This document shows, one piece after another, positions 34,158 to 42,829 of a stretch of 46,553 nt of DNA. The notes under the pieces are model-generated. The model searched no databases. It saw only the letters and a list, made by a program, of their open reading frames with translations, and had not been told where the DNA came from. The DNA comes from CAYSZB01 sp964435475 (GTDB lineage: Bacteria; Chloroflexota; Anaerolineae; Anaerolineales; Anaerolineaceae). The stretch spans positions 1-46,553 of the forward strand of contig CAYSZB010000011.1 of assembly GCA_964435475.1 (NCBI GenBank), in the 5' to 3' direction. A program made the translations under genes and the position numbers. Position 1 is the first letter of the stretch. Every line of letters begins with the position of its first letter.

Positions 34158-34777
34158 TTTGTTTCCTCCATGAGTATTCGGAAAATCTTTGCCCGTAATA
34201 ATTCTTTGTCCCGTTCCAGTCTGGTCTGGAGAGTATTATCATATACACGGTGACCATCACGATCGGTGACAATTACCCCATTACCCTGATAAATATCATC
34301 GCCAACTGTTAGTTGAGTTTTGATTTCATCACCGATTATTTCGATGTCAGATTCATTGATCAATCCTCTGGAGACGGTATCAAAATGCAGCACTGCCTGG
34401 TCAGTTTCCAGGTTTAGTACAGCTTCCTTGACCAATCCTGGCAGAAATTGGGCGTACTTAGTTTTGTTTACCAGTATTGGTATTCCATCCTTTACACTTT
34501 CAAACACCTCGTTGATTAATGCTTCTCTCCGTTCAAGCATCATTTTCTTCTCTTCCAACTTAAGTTCTGCCAGTGCTTCTTCTTTGCGTGCCAGGGCTTC
34601 TAATTTAGCCTTCTCAAGGATCTCTGACCTGAGCTTTTCAGCCCTTAGCTTTCCTTCAGCAAGTATCTCAGCTTCTTTTTTGTCGGTCTCAGCGCGCAGT
34701 TCTTCGATCTCACGCCGTGCATCATCTCTGATCGTGCGGATCAAATCTTCAATTCTGTCATCAAGTGTTTTAACCAT
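34154..34777 (-). CDS. ntpE: V/A-type ATPase subunit E
   Basis: The 207-residue peripheral-stalk subunit has a long charged N-terminal helix (heptads rich in Glu, Arg and Lys, about residues 1-105) and a globular C-terminal head-binding domain with VLHFDTVSRGLINESDIEIIGD and GVIVTDRDGHRVYDNTLQTRLER, both typical. ATG 34777 is preferred over an upstream start at 34861, which would overlap subunit F. AGGA lies about 10 nt upstream. It pairs with subunit H (the first gene of the operon) to make the stator. Confidence 0.92.
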   Translation of the reverse strand: MVKTLDDRIEDLIRTIRDDARREIEELRAETDKKEAEILAEGKLRAEKLRSEILEKAKLEALARKEEALAELKLEEKKMMLERREALINEVFESVKDGIPILVNKTKYAQFLPGLVKEAVLNLETDQAVLHFDTVSRGLINESDIEIIGDEIKTQLTVGDDIYQGNGVIVTDRDGHRVYDNTLQTRLERDKELLRAKIFRILMEETK

Positions 34778-34802
34778 TCTTTTATCCTGGTTGCTCAGAT
34801 AC

Positions 34803-35108
34803 TTAATTGCCGATGCCAATTGCCTGGTGGGCAATCTCCCGTAAGGAGACTCTTTCAGCATTCATTCCATTCGGATCTGGTATTTCAATAAAGATCGGTA
34901 GCTCAGTGCGGTTCTTCAGATAAGTGATCCGATCACGTATGAGTTCAGCCGAATCATCCGTGACCAGAACGATCCCTACTTGTGGGTCATTCAATGCCAG
35001 ATCTACAGCATGATTCATGCTCTCAACATCCGGCCCAACTAACCCTTGTACACCAACCAGCGAAAATCCTTGCACCGCTTCTGGATGCCCGATCACTAGG
35101 ATCTTCAT
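34803..35108 (-). CDS. ntpG: V/A-type ATPase subunit F
   Basis: The 101-residue Rossmann-like central-stalk subunit (called NtpG in Enterococcus nomenclature) begins MKILVIGHPEAVQGFSLVGVQG and contains GIVLVTDDSAELIRDRI. It binds subunit D and tunes rotation. It starts 8 nt after the K gene stop. Its Shine-Dalgarno is weak, so translation may depend on coupling with ntpK. Confidence 0.93.
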   Translation of the reverse strand: MKILVIGHPEAVQGFSLVGVQGLVGPDVESMNHAVDLALNDPQVGIVLVTDDSAELIRDRITYLKNRTELPIFIEIPDPNGMNAERVSLREIAHQAIGIGN

Positions 35109-35116
35109 CAGTTCAT

Positions 35117-35560
35117 TTACCTGTTAAGAATTAAGAAAGAGATCAATAGACCATATATCGCAATGCCCTCAGCCAGGCCAACAAATATCAATGCCTGTCC
35201 AAACAATTCAGGTTTCTCAGCAATTGTTCCTAATGCAGCTGATCCCGTATTGCTGACAGCGATGCCTGAAGCAATCGCAGCGATTCCGGTTGATAGTGCT
35301 GCTGCCAGGGTGGCATAGGGGTCGGTTGAGGTTGCCTGAACCACAGCATTGGCAGAGACTGTGCTGGGTGTTGCCAGCCAGATGATCCCCAACGCCAGTG
35401 CCATCAGACCGATGATCACATTGAAACCTCCCAACCCTACCAGCAACCCTTTGGTCGCTTTGACCAGGTGCTGTCTGCGTTTATGGAGAAAGTAAATGAC
35501 TGCTGGGATCATGGGTACTACACCAATAACAACAAATATAAAATATTTGATAGAGGACAT
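35117..35560 (-). CDS. ntpK: V/A-type ATPase subunit K (proteolipid ring)
   Basis: The 147-residue, four-helix c-ring subunit has a single ion-carrying Glu131 in FVGLAEGIAIYGL, in the second hairpin. The first hairpin (about 8-62) is diverged and carries no ion-site carboxylate. It is followed by a linker (about 63-82) and the canonical hairpin AALSTGIAAIASGIAVSNTG ... GTIAEKPELFGQALI. In Na+ enzymes a Gln on the first helix of the hairpin and Ser/Thr after the Glu coordinate sodium. Here the aligned positions appear to be Val and Gly, suggesting H+ coupling. That is inference from alignment by eye. ATG 35560 lies 1 nt after the I gene stop, which itself contains the GGAG SD. Confidence 0.93.
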   Translation of the reverse strand: MSSIKYFIFVVIGVVPMIPAVIYFLHKRRQHLVKATKGLLVGLGGFNVIIGLMALALGIIWLATPSTVSANAVVQATSTDPYATLAAALSTGIAAIASGIAVSNTGSAALGTIAEKPELFGQALIFVGLAEGIAIYGLLISFLILNR

Positions 35561-35561
35561 A

Positions 35562-37532
35562 TTATTTAACTCCTTGTTTGACTGAATGATTGACCTGGAA
35601 GGGGGCATATTTCTTGCCTCCCCCAGAAAAGAATTTACTGAAGAATTCGTAATATTGTAGGCGCAATGTCTGGATGCTCACGATCATGCCTTCAAACCCA
35701 AGTATAAAGATATTTCCGATCACGATGACCACCCAGTATCCGAAACCCTTACTAGGGCTGATCATTTCAGCCAGGATAAAGAATACTGAACTGAGTCCCA
35801 TATGTGCTACAGCGAAAGCGCCCACCCGCACAAACGAAAGCGTATTGCTAAGAAAACTTAATACTGCCTCGAAAAGCTCAAAGAACGCCTGGATTAGGTA
35901 AACCAGGAAACCATGCTCAAACAGAGGCTTCTTGCGGTTGGTTACTCGCTCGATCAGCTCTTCACTAAAGATCATCATTGCTGCAGCGATCGCCAGGATG
36001 GTAAAAATAAATCTTGGAATGGGAAATGTTTTTATGACCAGGCTGAGCAACAAACCGATCAGGGACCAGTACAATAATAATCCTGCCAGTCCTTTTCCGC
36101 TAAAAACCAACTTGATCCATTGTCTTTTGCGAATAAAGTTGATCAGTGCCAGGACATTGGCAATCATTAAAAGCAATGCTCCGCCACCGATAGTGATCAC
36201 CAGGATATTGGTTATATTTTCCATGGGATGTTGCCATAAAGCCTTGATCCAGGTCTCAAATCCAAACACACTGCCGTATAAGATGCCAAAAACCATCGAA
36301 ACAACCCCACAAAGCAGCACAACAGTTCCCAAACTGCTTAAGCGATGCAGTTTCTTGATCTTTCCACTCATTAAAAGCAACCCACCCAGCGCTAAAAGTG
36401 CTCCCTGTCCCAGGTCACCGAACATCGCACCAAAAATCAAAGGAAAAGTAATCGCCAATAATAATGTGGGATCCAGATCCTCATATCCCGGTACACCATA
36501 GGTTGTCACAAGTTTCTGAAAACCGCTAAAGAAACCTTTGTGATCTAGAGCAACAGGTGCCTTTGAAACCTCTCGCTTGTCAGGCTGGGGCTTGATGTTG
36601 ATCAATATATCTTCACTGATACTATGCAGTGTTTCTTCAAGTGACTTGACCTTTCCGCTGGGCACCCAACCAGAGATTAAGTACCCGTTTTTTAATTGGC
36701 CGTATTTGTTGATTGCCTCGGACATTAACCGGCTCATGTGCACATGCCAGTAAATTTCCTGCAGTCTTTTTGCCTGTGAGGTGCGCAGTTTGTTTACATT
36801 CTCGTTCGCTTCATTGATCTTAAGCTTAAGTGCTCCAATTTCGGCGTTGATCTGTTCTATGATCTCTTTTGGGGTTCCCTGGTATTCATCCGGCAGATCG
36901 ATCGAGTTCAAGTATGCGCTCTTCGCGGCTCTTTGCAGGTACTCCATGTGTCGGCGGGTTCCAAGTAATAATACAATTGACTGGTTCTTAACCTGTTTGT
37001 ATTCGATCAAAGCAAATGGGATGTTCTCCATACTCTCTTTGAAGCGTTCCACCTTTCCAGATGGAATTGTCCCAAGGATTGAGTAAATATAACGACGGTT
37101 GCGGATAGAATCCATCCTGATCGAAAACTCTTGGAAAGGTGTTACCAGGTCGAGGTAGCTTCGTAGCGTGTCCACTTCCTTGCGGCTAGTTTCCATCCCT
37201 GCAACAACTTCTCTTACCTCCCGGTCGATCTGATCAGCAAACTGCCGTGTATTGGATGATTCTGATAGGATCTTGAAATCTTTATCCTCAGGTTCCCCGG
37301 TGGGTATTTTGAGCGATTTCATGATTGTCAAAACCTGTCGTTCAAGGTCATTGAATTCAGTTGCTTTTGACTGCCATTCATTCCCCTGAATTGCCTGTTG
37401 GTCGGTTGTCAGATAACTGACATCTTCAAGTGAGATCAATCCCGAATATGCCAGCACCTCGGTAACCTTTCTGACAAGGTTTGTTGGCACCTCGATTTCT
37501 ATTTCTGTCATTCTTGTTGAAGACCAGTTCAT
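35562..37532 (-). CDS. ntpI: V/A-type ATPase subunit I (a-subunit)
   Basis: The 656-residue protein has a cytoplasmic N-half with long coiled coils (to about residue 340) that contacts the stalks, then a C-half with about seven to eight membrane helices that faces the c-ring. The essential arginine lies in LSFVRVGAFAVAHMGL (Arg569). The start with NWSSTRM at 37532 has AAAGG at a good distance; an alternative ATG lies at 37511. It lies 23 nt after subunit C. Confidence 0.95.
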   Translation of the reverse strand: MNWSSTRMTEIEIEVPTNLVRKVTEVLAYSGLISLEDVSYLTTDQQAIQGNEWQSKATEFNDLERQVLTIMKSLKIPTGEPEDKDFKILSESSNTRQFADQIDREVREVVAGMETSRKEVDTLRSYLDLVTPFQEFSIRMDSIRNRRYIYSILGTIPSGKVERFKESMENIPFALIEYKQVKNQSIVLLLGTRRHMEYLQRAAKSAYLNSIDLPDEYQGTPKEIIEQINAEIGALKLKINEANENVNKLRTSQAKRLQEIYWHVHMSRLMSEAINKYGQLKNGYLISGWVPSGKVKSLEETLHSISEDILINIKPQPDKREVSKAPVALDHKGFFSGFQKLVTTYGVPGYEDLDPTLLLAITFPLIFGAMFGDLGQGALLALGGLLLMSGKIKKLHRLSSLGTVVLLCGVVSMVFGILYGSVFGFETWIKALWQHPMENITNILVITIGGGALLLMIANVLALINFIRKRQWIKLVFSGKGLAGLLLYWSLIGLLLSLVIKTFPIPRFIFTILAIAAAMMIFSEELIERVTNRKKPLFEHGFLVYLIQAFFELFEAVLSFLSNTLSFVRVGAFAVAHMGLSSVFFILAEMISPSKGFGYWVVIVIGNIFILGFEGMIVSIQTLRLQYYEFFSKFFSGGGKKYAPFQVNHSVKQGVK

Positions 37533-37555
37533 GTCATAACCTTTCGTGCTCTGGA

Positions 37556-38623
37556 TCAGGCATTTTCGATTTGATTGATCAGGTAATTCTGGTAAAAGGT
37601 GGGTTTAATACCCATTGATTTCGCTTCCAACATGACAACCAGGTCATGGACCTCATTTTCCAGTTGGAAGAGGAAGCCGATCAATAAACCAATATTAAAT
37701 GGATTTCCTGTCGTCGCAGAAATACACTTGGCTTTGATTTGTCTTTCCAGGATGGATTCCAGCAGTGCAAGCCCTAGTGTGGATCCTGAAATATCGTCAT
37801 AGGGAATAGATATTTTTGGATAGATTTCTTTTACCGAATTAAAGGGATCTTTCCCTCCAGCTATTTCTTTGATGACTTTATCATTCACTTTATTTCCAAA
37901 AGACAATGTGTAGTTGATGATCTCGGATTCATTCATTTTATGAAAGTCACGGTAACGGGCAGCCCACATCAGGTTATTTTTGTCAACAACCATACCAATG
38001 AGTTCTCGGGCAACAGCACTGTCAGATGCCGGAAGATCACCGATTAATTTCCAGGTATCTTGCCAGTAATTTAAGTCCAGTGATACCTCAAGAGGAAAAA
38101 GCGAATTTTCTTTTTCATACCGGCTGAGTGCTGGTTCCAATTCCTTGCGGTATGTCGTTTTGGATAATAGATCCAGCGCCTTTTGTATGTTGCCGGCTTC
38201 CATTAGATTTTGGTACGGAAGTGTAGGATATCCTTCCATTGAAAAGAGCATATATCGGGTCTGTTCCCAACTCTCTCCAGCTGTAATACCGCGCAGGACC
38301 GCTTTCAGGTTATCCACTTCATAGATCTTGAATAATTGATCAATCAAAGGTTTGGCAAATTTAGGCGAATGATTGATCACGGTGATGAAAACTTCTGCCA
38401 GCCTTTTACGGATTTCGAATGCAGTTCGTCTTGTTGTCAGTACAGAATCCTTTACGCCTGCCAGGTATTTCCCATATGCTGTGGACCGCAGCAGGCTGAT
38501 TAACATTTCCTGGTCATTACTGGCACTCAGTCGCGTCCACATGGAACGATCCAGCATTTGACTCAGCATCGCTTTTACCCTTGCCTGAACGTTGGCATAC
38601 ACAGACACACCAGTTCTATTCAT
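37556..38623 (-). CDS. ntpC: V/A-type ATPase subunit C (d-like)
   Basis: The 355-residue helical funnel protein couples the central stalk to the c-ring. Typical features are the NVQARVKAMLSQML start, FEIRKRLAEVF, VDNLKAVLRGI and DKNNLMWAARYRD segments, and the C-terminal GLLIGFLFQLENEVHDLVVMLEAKSMGI block. Its start overlaps the end of the first operon gene by 8 nt. Confidence 0.92.
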   Translation of the reverse strand: MNRTGVSVYANVQARVKAMLSQMLDRSMWTRLSASNDQEMLISLLRSTAYGKYLAGVKDSVLTTRRTAFEIRKRLAEVFITVINHSPKFAKPLIDQLFKIYEVDNLKAVLRGITAGESWEQTRYMLFSMEGYPTLPYQNLMEAGNIQKALDLLSKTTYRKELEPALSRYEKENSLFPLEVSLDLNYWQDTWKLIGDLPASDSAVARELIGMVVDKNNLMWAARYRDFHKMNESEIINYTLSFGNKVNDKVIKEIAGGKDPFNSVKEIYPKISIPYDDISGSTLGLALLESILERQIKAKCISATTGNPFNIGLLIGFLFQLENEVHDLVVMLEAKSMGIKPTFYQNYLINQIENA

Positions 38624-38939
38624 CCGCCGTAATAGCTCCCAAGATCCACTGGTTCACAAATTGAATAGCTTTCACAAGGTTTTTTTTCCCAAGTCTCTCC
38701 ATTCCAAGGATTTCACTCTCAAGTATTTCGGCTTTGGTTTTATTGACAACTTCCTGTCTGGCGTCAATGATTAATAATATTGCCTCAGCTTCTGCATTCT
38801 CCTTTGATTTGAGCAATAATGCATCAACCCTTTCCTTTGCTTGGATGGGTATCAGTTCTGCAGTCTCTCTTGCTGCCTCATAACTCTGCTGTAATTCCTG
38901 GTCGACCACCAGGATCCGTTTTAACTGCTCTTCATTCAT
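38616..38939 (-). CDS. V/A-type ATPase subunit H/G (peripheral stalk)
   Basis: First gene of the operon. The 107-residue protein is an almost continuous charged coiled coil (residues about 5-90), as expected for the stator partner of subunit E (AhaH, NtpF or G in different nomenclatures). Sequence similarity in this family is low, so the call rests on length, coiled-coil character and position at the head of the operon. AAGG precedes the ATG. It overlaps subunit C by 8 nt. Confidence 0.8.
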   Translation of the reverse strand: MNEEQLKRILVVDQELQQSYEAARETAELIPIQAKERVDALLLKSKENAEAEAILLIIDARQEVVNKTKAEILESEILGMERLGKKNLVKAIQFVNQWILGAITADE

Positions 38940-39028
38940 AAAAACCTTCTATCTTTCTTGCTAAATCACATGATTTATTCATGACCATGATGTCCTGGAT
39001 TCATTTTAGCAATATGGACAAGATATTG

Positions 39029-39056
39029 ATTATATGACTTATTTCTGCTGAAATTA
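39029..39056 (-). promoter_or_regulatory. Candidate V-ATPase operon promoter
   Basis: On the minus strand a perfect TATAAT (39029-39034) with a weak -35 TAATTT (39051-39056, 16-bp spacer) lies about 90 nt before the first V-ATPase gene. It lies just before the end of the HD-domain gene (stop at 39065), so read-through from that gene is also possible. Confidence 0.35.
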
Positions 39057-39064
39057 CTTTTAAT

Positions 39065-39652
39065 TTATGTACATAAACCGCGTTTGATCGCATCATCCAC
39101 CATTTCCACCACAATTTTATACAGTGCCTCTGATCCATCCTTGATGATCTCGTTGATCTCCCGCAAACGGGCGGCTTTCACATCCCCATCCACCCAGGCT
39201 TTCCCGCCACTCTCATAATTTGACCACATCGGCATGAAACGGTCGATCGCCTTGGCATAACGTGCCTCAGCCGTCAAGCGGGCTTCAAATTCCAGCCATA
39301 GTGTCTTTAATTCCCCGCCCTGGGTCTCAGGCAGGATGCCAAACAGGTGCTCAGCCGCTTTCAACTCCCTTTCTTCCTGGTCCTCCACTTCTTCGGCATA
39401 GAAAAGGCAGGTATCCCCCGCCTCGATCTCCACCACATCATGGATCAATAGCATTTTGATCACTTTGCCGATATCAATGGGATCATTGGCAAAATCTTTG
39501 AACACCCAGGCTGCCAGGGCGGCATGCCAGGAATGCTCCGCCGTATCTTCAAAGCGTGATCCATCCAGCAGGTAGTTACGCCTGACCACAGATTTGAGGT
39601 TGTCTGCTTCCGCAATGAACGCAAGTTGTTTTTGAAGCTGTGTGTTGTTCAT
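39065..39652 (-). CDS. HD-domain 5'-deoxynucleotidase-like protein (YfbR/HDDC2 type)
   Basis: The 195-residue cytosolic HD protein has metal-binding residues in EHSWHAA (His40, and His43 nearby), HDVVEIEAGD (His71, Asp72, Asp80) and a later conserved KAIDRFMPM segment (Asp as the last ligand). The spacing and the AEHSWH...HDVVEI.AGD pattern fit the YfbR/HDDC2 family, which dephosphorylates deoxynucleoside 5'-monophosphates. ATG 39652 is chosen over TTG 39658 because AAGGA lies 8 nt upstream of it. It lies in the same orientation as the V-ATPase operon and upstream of it, with about 125 bp between. Confidence 0.88.
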   Translation of the reverse strand: MNNTQLQKQLAFIAEADNLKSVVRRNYLLDGSRFEDTAEHSWHAALAAWVFKDFANDPIDIGKVIKMLLIHDVVEIEAGDTCLFYAEEVEDQEERELKAAEHLFGILPETQGGELKTLWLEFEARLTAEARYAKAIDRFMPMWSNYESGGKAWVDGDVKAARLREINEIIKDGSEALYKIVVEMVDDAIKRGLCT

Positions 39653-39760
39653 GATCAATTTCCTTATAGTTTTTTCCAGGGTTTCTTTTTTAATGACTTA
39701 CAATACCTTCAAGGTTATAATATTCTAAACCTGAAATGGTTTAACTCACCTAGGAGTATG

Positions 39761-40480
39761 ATGAAAACAGCCCGTATTCTATTGCTCATTTTGCTCATGC
39801 CAGGTTTGCTTTTTGCCTGTAATAAACAGCAACTCACCCTGGAAGGGGAATCAGCCTACCCGGCAGCTCCTGCAGGGCAAATGCCAGGCGCAGCAGCTTC
39901 ATCGACTGAAGAGATTGAAGCAATACCTACCACTCCACCCCAACAACCAACAGCGGATATGAATATCTATCCAGTCAATGTGCCTTTAACCCTTCAGCAA
40001 GTGTCATCAGAAGTGATCAGTGCACTCCAGGCAAATGACCTGGCAAAGGTGGCGGCCTTCGTCCATCCCGTCCAGGGTCTCCGTTTTTCACCTTATTCAT
40101 ATATCAATCCTGAAGATCTGGTTTTCTCTGCTGAGGTCCTGCCCGGTCTGTTGGATGACCCACAGATCCATAATTGGGGGATTTATGATGGCAGTGGTCT
40201 GCCGATCGACCTGGCCTTTTCCGATTACTATGCGCAGTTTATATACAGTGCTGATTTTGCCAACGCCGAGCAGGTTGCTTACAACCAGTTCATTGGCTTG
40301 GGTAATATGATCAACAATCTTACTGATTTTTACCCGGATGCAGAGTTTGTGGAGTATCATTTCAAAGGTTTTGATAAGCAATATGAAGGCATGGACTGGC
40401 AATCCCTGCTTCTGGTTTTTTCAAATGAAGGTGGCACTTACTACCTGGTCGGCATCATACATGCCCAGTGGACAATTTAG
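39761..40480 (+). CDS. Putative lipoprotein, function unknown
   Basis: The 239-residue product begins with a lipoprotein signal (MKTARILLLILLMPGLLFAC, lipid-accepting Cys20), followed by an Ala/Pro/Thr-rich linker and a domain of about 170 residues with aromatic motifs (IHNWGIYDGSGLPIDL, FSDYYAQFIYSADF). The ending YYLVGIIHAQWTI is typical of NTF2-like or similar small extracytoplasmic folds. ATG 39761 fits the AGGAG spacing better than ATG 39758. It lies 14 nt before the M20 hydrolase start and may be co-transcribed. No family was recognised. Confidence 0.72.
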   Translation: MKTARILLLILLMPGLLFACNKQQLTLEGESAYPAAPAGQMPGAAASSTEEIEAIPTTPPQQPTADMNIYPVNVPLTLQQVSSEVISALQANDLAKVAAFVHPVQGLRFSPYSYINPEDLVFSAEVLPGLLDDPQIHNWGIYDGSGLPIDLAFSDYYAQFIYSADFANAEQVAYNQFIGLGNMINNLTDFYPDAEFVEYHFKGFDKQYEGMDWQSLLLVFSNEGGTYYLVGIIHAQWTI

Positions 40481-40494
40481 AATGGAGACATTTA

Positions 40495-41709
40495 ATGAGT
40501 TTTGATGAATTAATCAATAAAATACAGGAACAGGTCGCATCCCGTCGTCAGGAGATAGTCCAGTTCATGCGCGATATATGTGCCATCCCCAGTATGGACT
40601 CAAAGATCGGTCCGGTTGGGCAGCGTATAGCAGATGAGATGAAACGCCTGAACTTTGATGAGGTCAGGTTCGACAAAATGGGCAATATCCTCGGAAGGAT
40701 CGGTCATGGCAAGCAGGTCATTGTCTTCGACTCGCACATCGATACGGTGGGTATCGGCGATCCCAACCAGTGGCAGTGGGATCCTTTCATCGGCAAGGTC
40801 GAAGATGGCGTACTTTACGCCCGCGGCGCTTGCGACGAGAAAGGCTCCACACCCGGCATGGTGCATGGTCTTGCCATTGCCCGTGACCTGGGCTTGCTGG
40901 ATGGCTGGACTGCCTACTACTTCGGTAACATGGAAGAGTGGTGTGATGGGATAGCCCCCAATACCTTTGTCGAAGTTGATCCGGCAGTCCGCCCGGACTT
41001 TGTGGTCATTGGTGAACCCACCAAAATGAATGTCTACCGGGGTCACAAGGGTCGCATTGAACTTAAGGTCACTGCCCGTGGTCGCTCTGCCCATGCCGCC
41101 AGCAACCACCTGGGCATCAATGCCATTTATCTTTTACTTCCGGTCATAGCCGGTATCCGCGACCTTGAACCCCAGCTGGGGGATGACCCCTTCCTTGGTC
41201 ATGGCAAGATCACCGTCTCCGATATGCAAGTTTCAACCCCATCGATCAATGCCGTACCTGACGAAGCTGTGATCTACATTGACCGGCGTATGACCTTCGG
41301 CGAAACACGTGAGACTGCCATCTCCCAGGTGCAGTCCCTCATTCCAAAAGAGTATCTTCACTGTATAACAGTGGAGGAATTGTTCTATGACGAACCATCC
41401 TACACCGGCTTTGTCTTCCCTGTTGATAAGTACTTCCCTGCCTGGGCCATCAGCGAGGACCATCCCCTGGTCAAAGCAGGTCTTGATGCGCGTCAGGCCA
41501 TCGGGCTGCCAACTGCGCCTAGTGGTAAGTGGAACTTTTCCACCAATGGTATTTACTGGGCAGGCAAAGCCGGCATACCTGCCATAGGCTTTGGTCCTGG
41601 TGATGAAGAGACCGCCCATACGGTCAAAGACTCAGTTAACCTGGATGACATGGTCAAAGCAACTGAGTTCTATGCAATCATCTGTCATAAAATTAATCAT
41701 CAAAAGTAA
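40495..41709 (+). CDS. ygeY: M20 family hydrolase, YgeY-like
   Basis: The 404-residue di-zinc amidohydrolase of the M20/ArgE/DapE superfamily has metal and catalytic residues FDSHIDTVG (His81, Asp83), GACDEKG (Asp114), NMEEWCDG (Glu147, Glu148) and GDEETAHTVKDS near the C-terminus (last His). The internal motifs FPVDKYFPAWAISEDHPLV and KWNFSTNG match what I recall of E. coli YgeY, whose family is called 'selenium metabolism hydrolase' by association. The ATG at 40495 has GGAG 7 nt upstream. A carbamoyltransferase follows 21 nt later, the same partner type as in E. coli (ygeW-ygeX-ygeY). The substrate is unknown; a carbamoylated or acylated amino compound is inferred. Confidence 0.87.
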   Translation: MSFDELINKIQEQVASRRQEIVQFMRDICAIPSMDSKIGPVGQRIADEMKRLNFDEVRFDKMGNILGRIGHGKQVIVFDSHIDTVGIGDPNQWQWDPFIGKVEDGVLYARGACDEKGSTPGMVHGLAIARDLGLLDGWTAYYFGNMEEWCDGIAPNTFVEVDPAVRPDFVVIGEPTKMNVYRGHKGRIELKVTARGRSAHAASNHLGINAIYLLLPVIAGIRDLEPQLGDDPFLGHGKITVSDMQVSTPSINAVPDEAVIYIDRRMTFGETRETAISQVQSLIPKEYLHCITVEELFYDEPSYTGFVFPVDKYFPAWAISEDHPLVKAGLDARQAIGLPTAPSGKWNFSTNGIYWAGKAGIPAIGFGPGDEETAHTVKDSVNLDDMVKATEFYAIICHKINHQK

Positions 41710-41730
41710 TAATTGATAAAGGAGTAAGCA

Positions 41731-42708
41731 ATGCAAACATATTTACACGGCCGTGATCTTATTGGAGACCTGGACTTCAGCAAGGAGGAAGTTGAAACCG
41801 TTCTCGATGTTGCCTGGGACCTCAAGCGCAAGCGTGCTCTTAACGAACCCCACCCATATTTACGCGACAAAGTGCTGGCAATGCTCTTTTTCTTCAGCAG
41901 CACTCGCACCCGCGGTTCCTTTGAAGCTGGTATGGCTCAATTGGGCGGTCACGGTGCATTCATTGAAAGTACCACCACCCAGATCGCCCATGGCGACACA
42001 GCGAAAGAGATCGGCGAGATATACGGTCGCTACTTCGATGGCATCGCCATCCGTCACTGTGATTGGCTCGTCGGTAACCAGTATATAAACGAGGTTGCCA
42101 AAGCCTCCCGGGTGCCAGTCTTGAACATGCAGTGTGATATCTACCATCCATTCCAGTGCCTGGCTGACCTGATGACCATCATGGAGAAAAAGGGACGTGA
42201 CCTGCGCCGCAAAAAGATCGTCGTTTCCTGGGCTTACGCTGCTTCATACCTCAAGCCCGTCTCCGTGCCCCAGTCACTGATCCTCCAGATGCCCCGCTTT
42301 GGCATGGATGTGGTCCTTTCATATCCCAAGGAATTCAAGTTGATGCCCGAGATCGAAGCCGAAGCCAAAGCCCAGGCCAAAGCCTTCGGCACTGGCTTTG
42401 AGATCGTCAATGACATGGATGAAGGCATTCGCGGCGCTGATGTCATTTACGCCAAGTCCTGGGGACCACTCCTGACCACTGCCGATGGCAAGGAGGGCAA
42501 GATACTCCAGGATTCATATAAGGATTGGATCATGGACGGCCGTCGCCTGAGATTAGCCAAAGAAGATGCCATTTACATGCACCCCCTGCCGGCTGACCGC
42601 AATATTGAAGTGACCGATGAAGTCATCGATGGTCCACAATCTGTTGTTTATGATGAGGCAGAAAACCGTCTGCATGCCCAAAAAGCCGTTATGGCTTTGA
42701 CCATGTAA
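41731..42708 (+). CDS. Aspartate/ornithine carbamoyltransferase family protein (YgeW-like)
   Basis: The 325-residue protein has carbamoyl-phosphate binding motifs STRTR (57-61) and HPFQ (139-142), and the C-terminal HPLPADRNIEVTDEVIDGP block (284-302), in place of the HCLP of true ornithine enzymes. The nature of the second substrate cannot be read. Because of its YgeY-like neighbour it is best compared with the uncharacterised YgeW transcarbamylase, but it is shorter than YgeW as I recall it (nearly 400 residues). The assignment is tentative; N-acetyl- or N-succinyl-ornithine carbamoyltransferase is the alternative. GGAG precedes the ATG. Confidence 0.8.
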   Translation: MQTYLHGRDLIGDLDFSKEEVETVLDVAWDLKRKRALNEPHPYLRDKVLAMLFFFSSTRTRGSFEAGMAQLGGHGAFIESTTTQIAHGDTAKEIGEIYGRYFDGIAIRHCDWLVGNQYINEVAKASRVPVLNMQCDIYHPFQCLADLMTIMEKKGRDLRRKKIVVSWAYAASYLKPVSVPQSLILQMPRFGMDVVLSYPKEFKLMPEIEAEAKAQAKAFGTGFEIVNDMDEGIRGADVIYAKSWGPLLTTADGKEGKILQDSYKDWIMDGRRLRLAKEDAIYMHPLPADRNIEVTDEVIDGPQSVVYDEAENRLHAQKAVMALTM

Positions 42709-42761
42709 TGGAATAATCTGGAGAAAAGGATATATTCTTCCAGTAAATTCACTGGTCGAAT

Positions 42762-42808
42762 AAAACAAACAGACTTCCGGCAAGAATAGCTGGAAGTCTG
42801 TTTGTTTT
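42762..42808. terminator. Strong bidirectional terminator
   Basis: A perfect 17-bp stem (AAAACAAACAGACTTCC at 42762-42778 with its complement at 42792-42808) with A- and T-rich outer ends lies between the convergent carbamoyltransferase and DUF3048 genes. Confidence 0.88.
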
Positions 42809-42829
42809 GGGAAGCAGGTCAATTAATTC

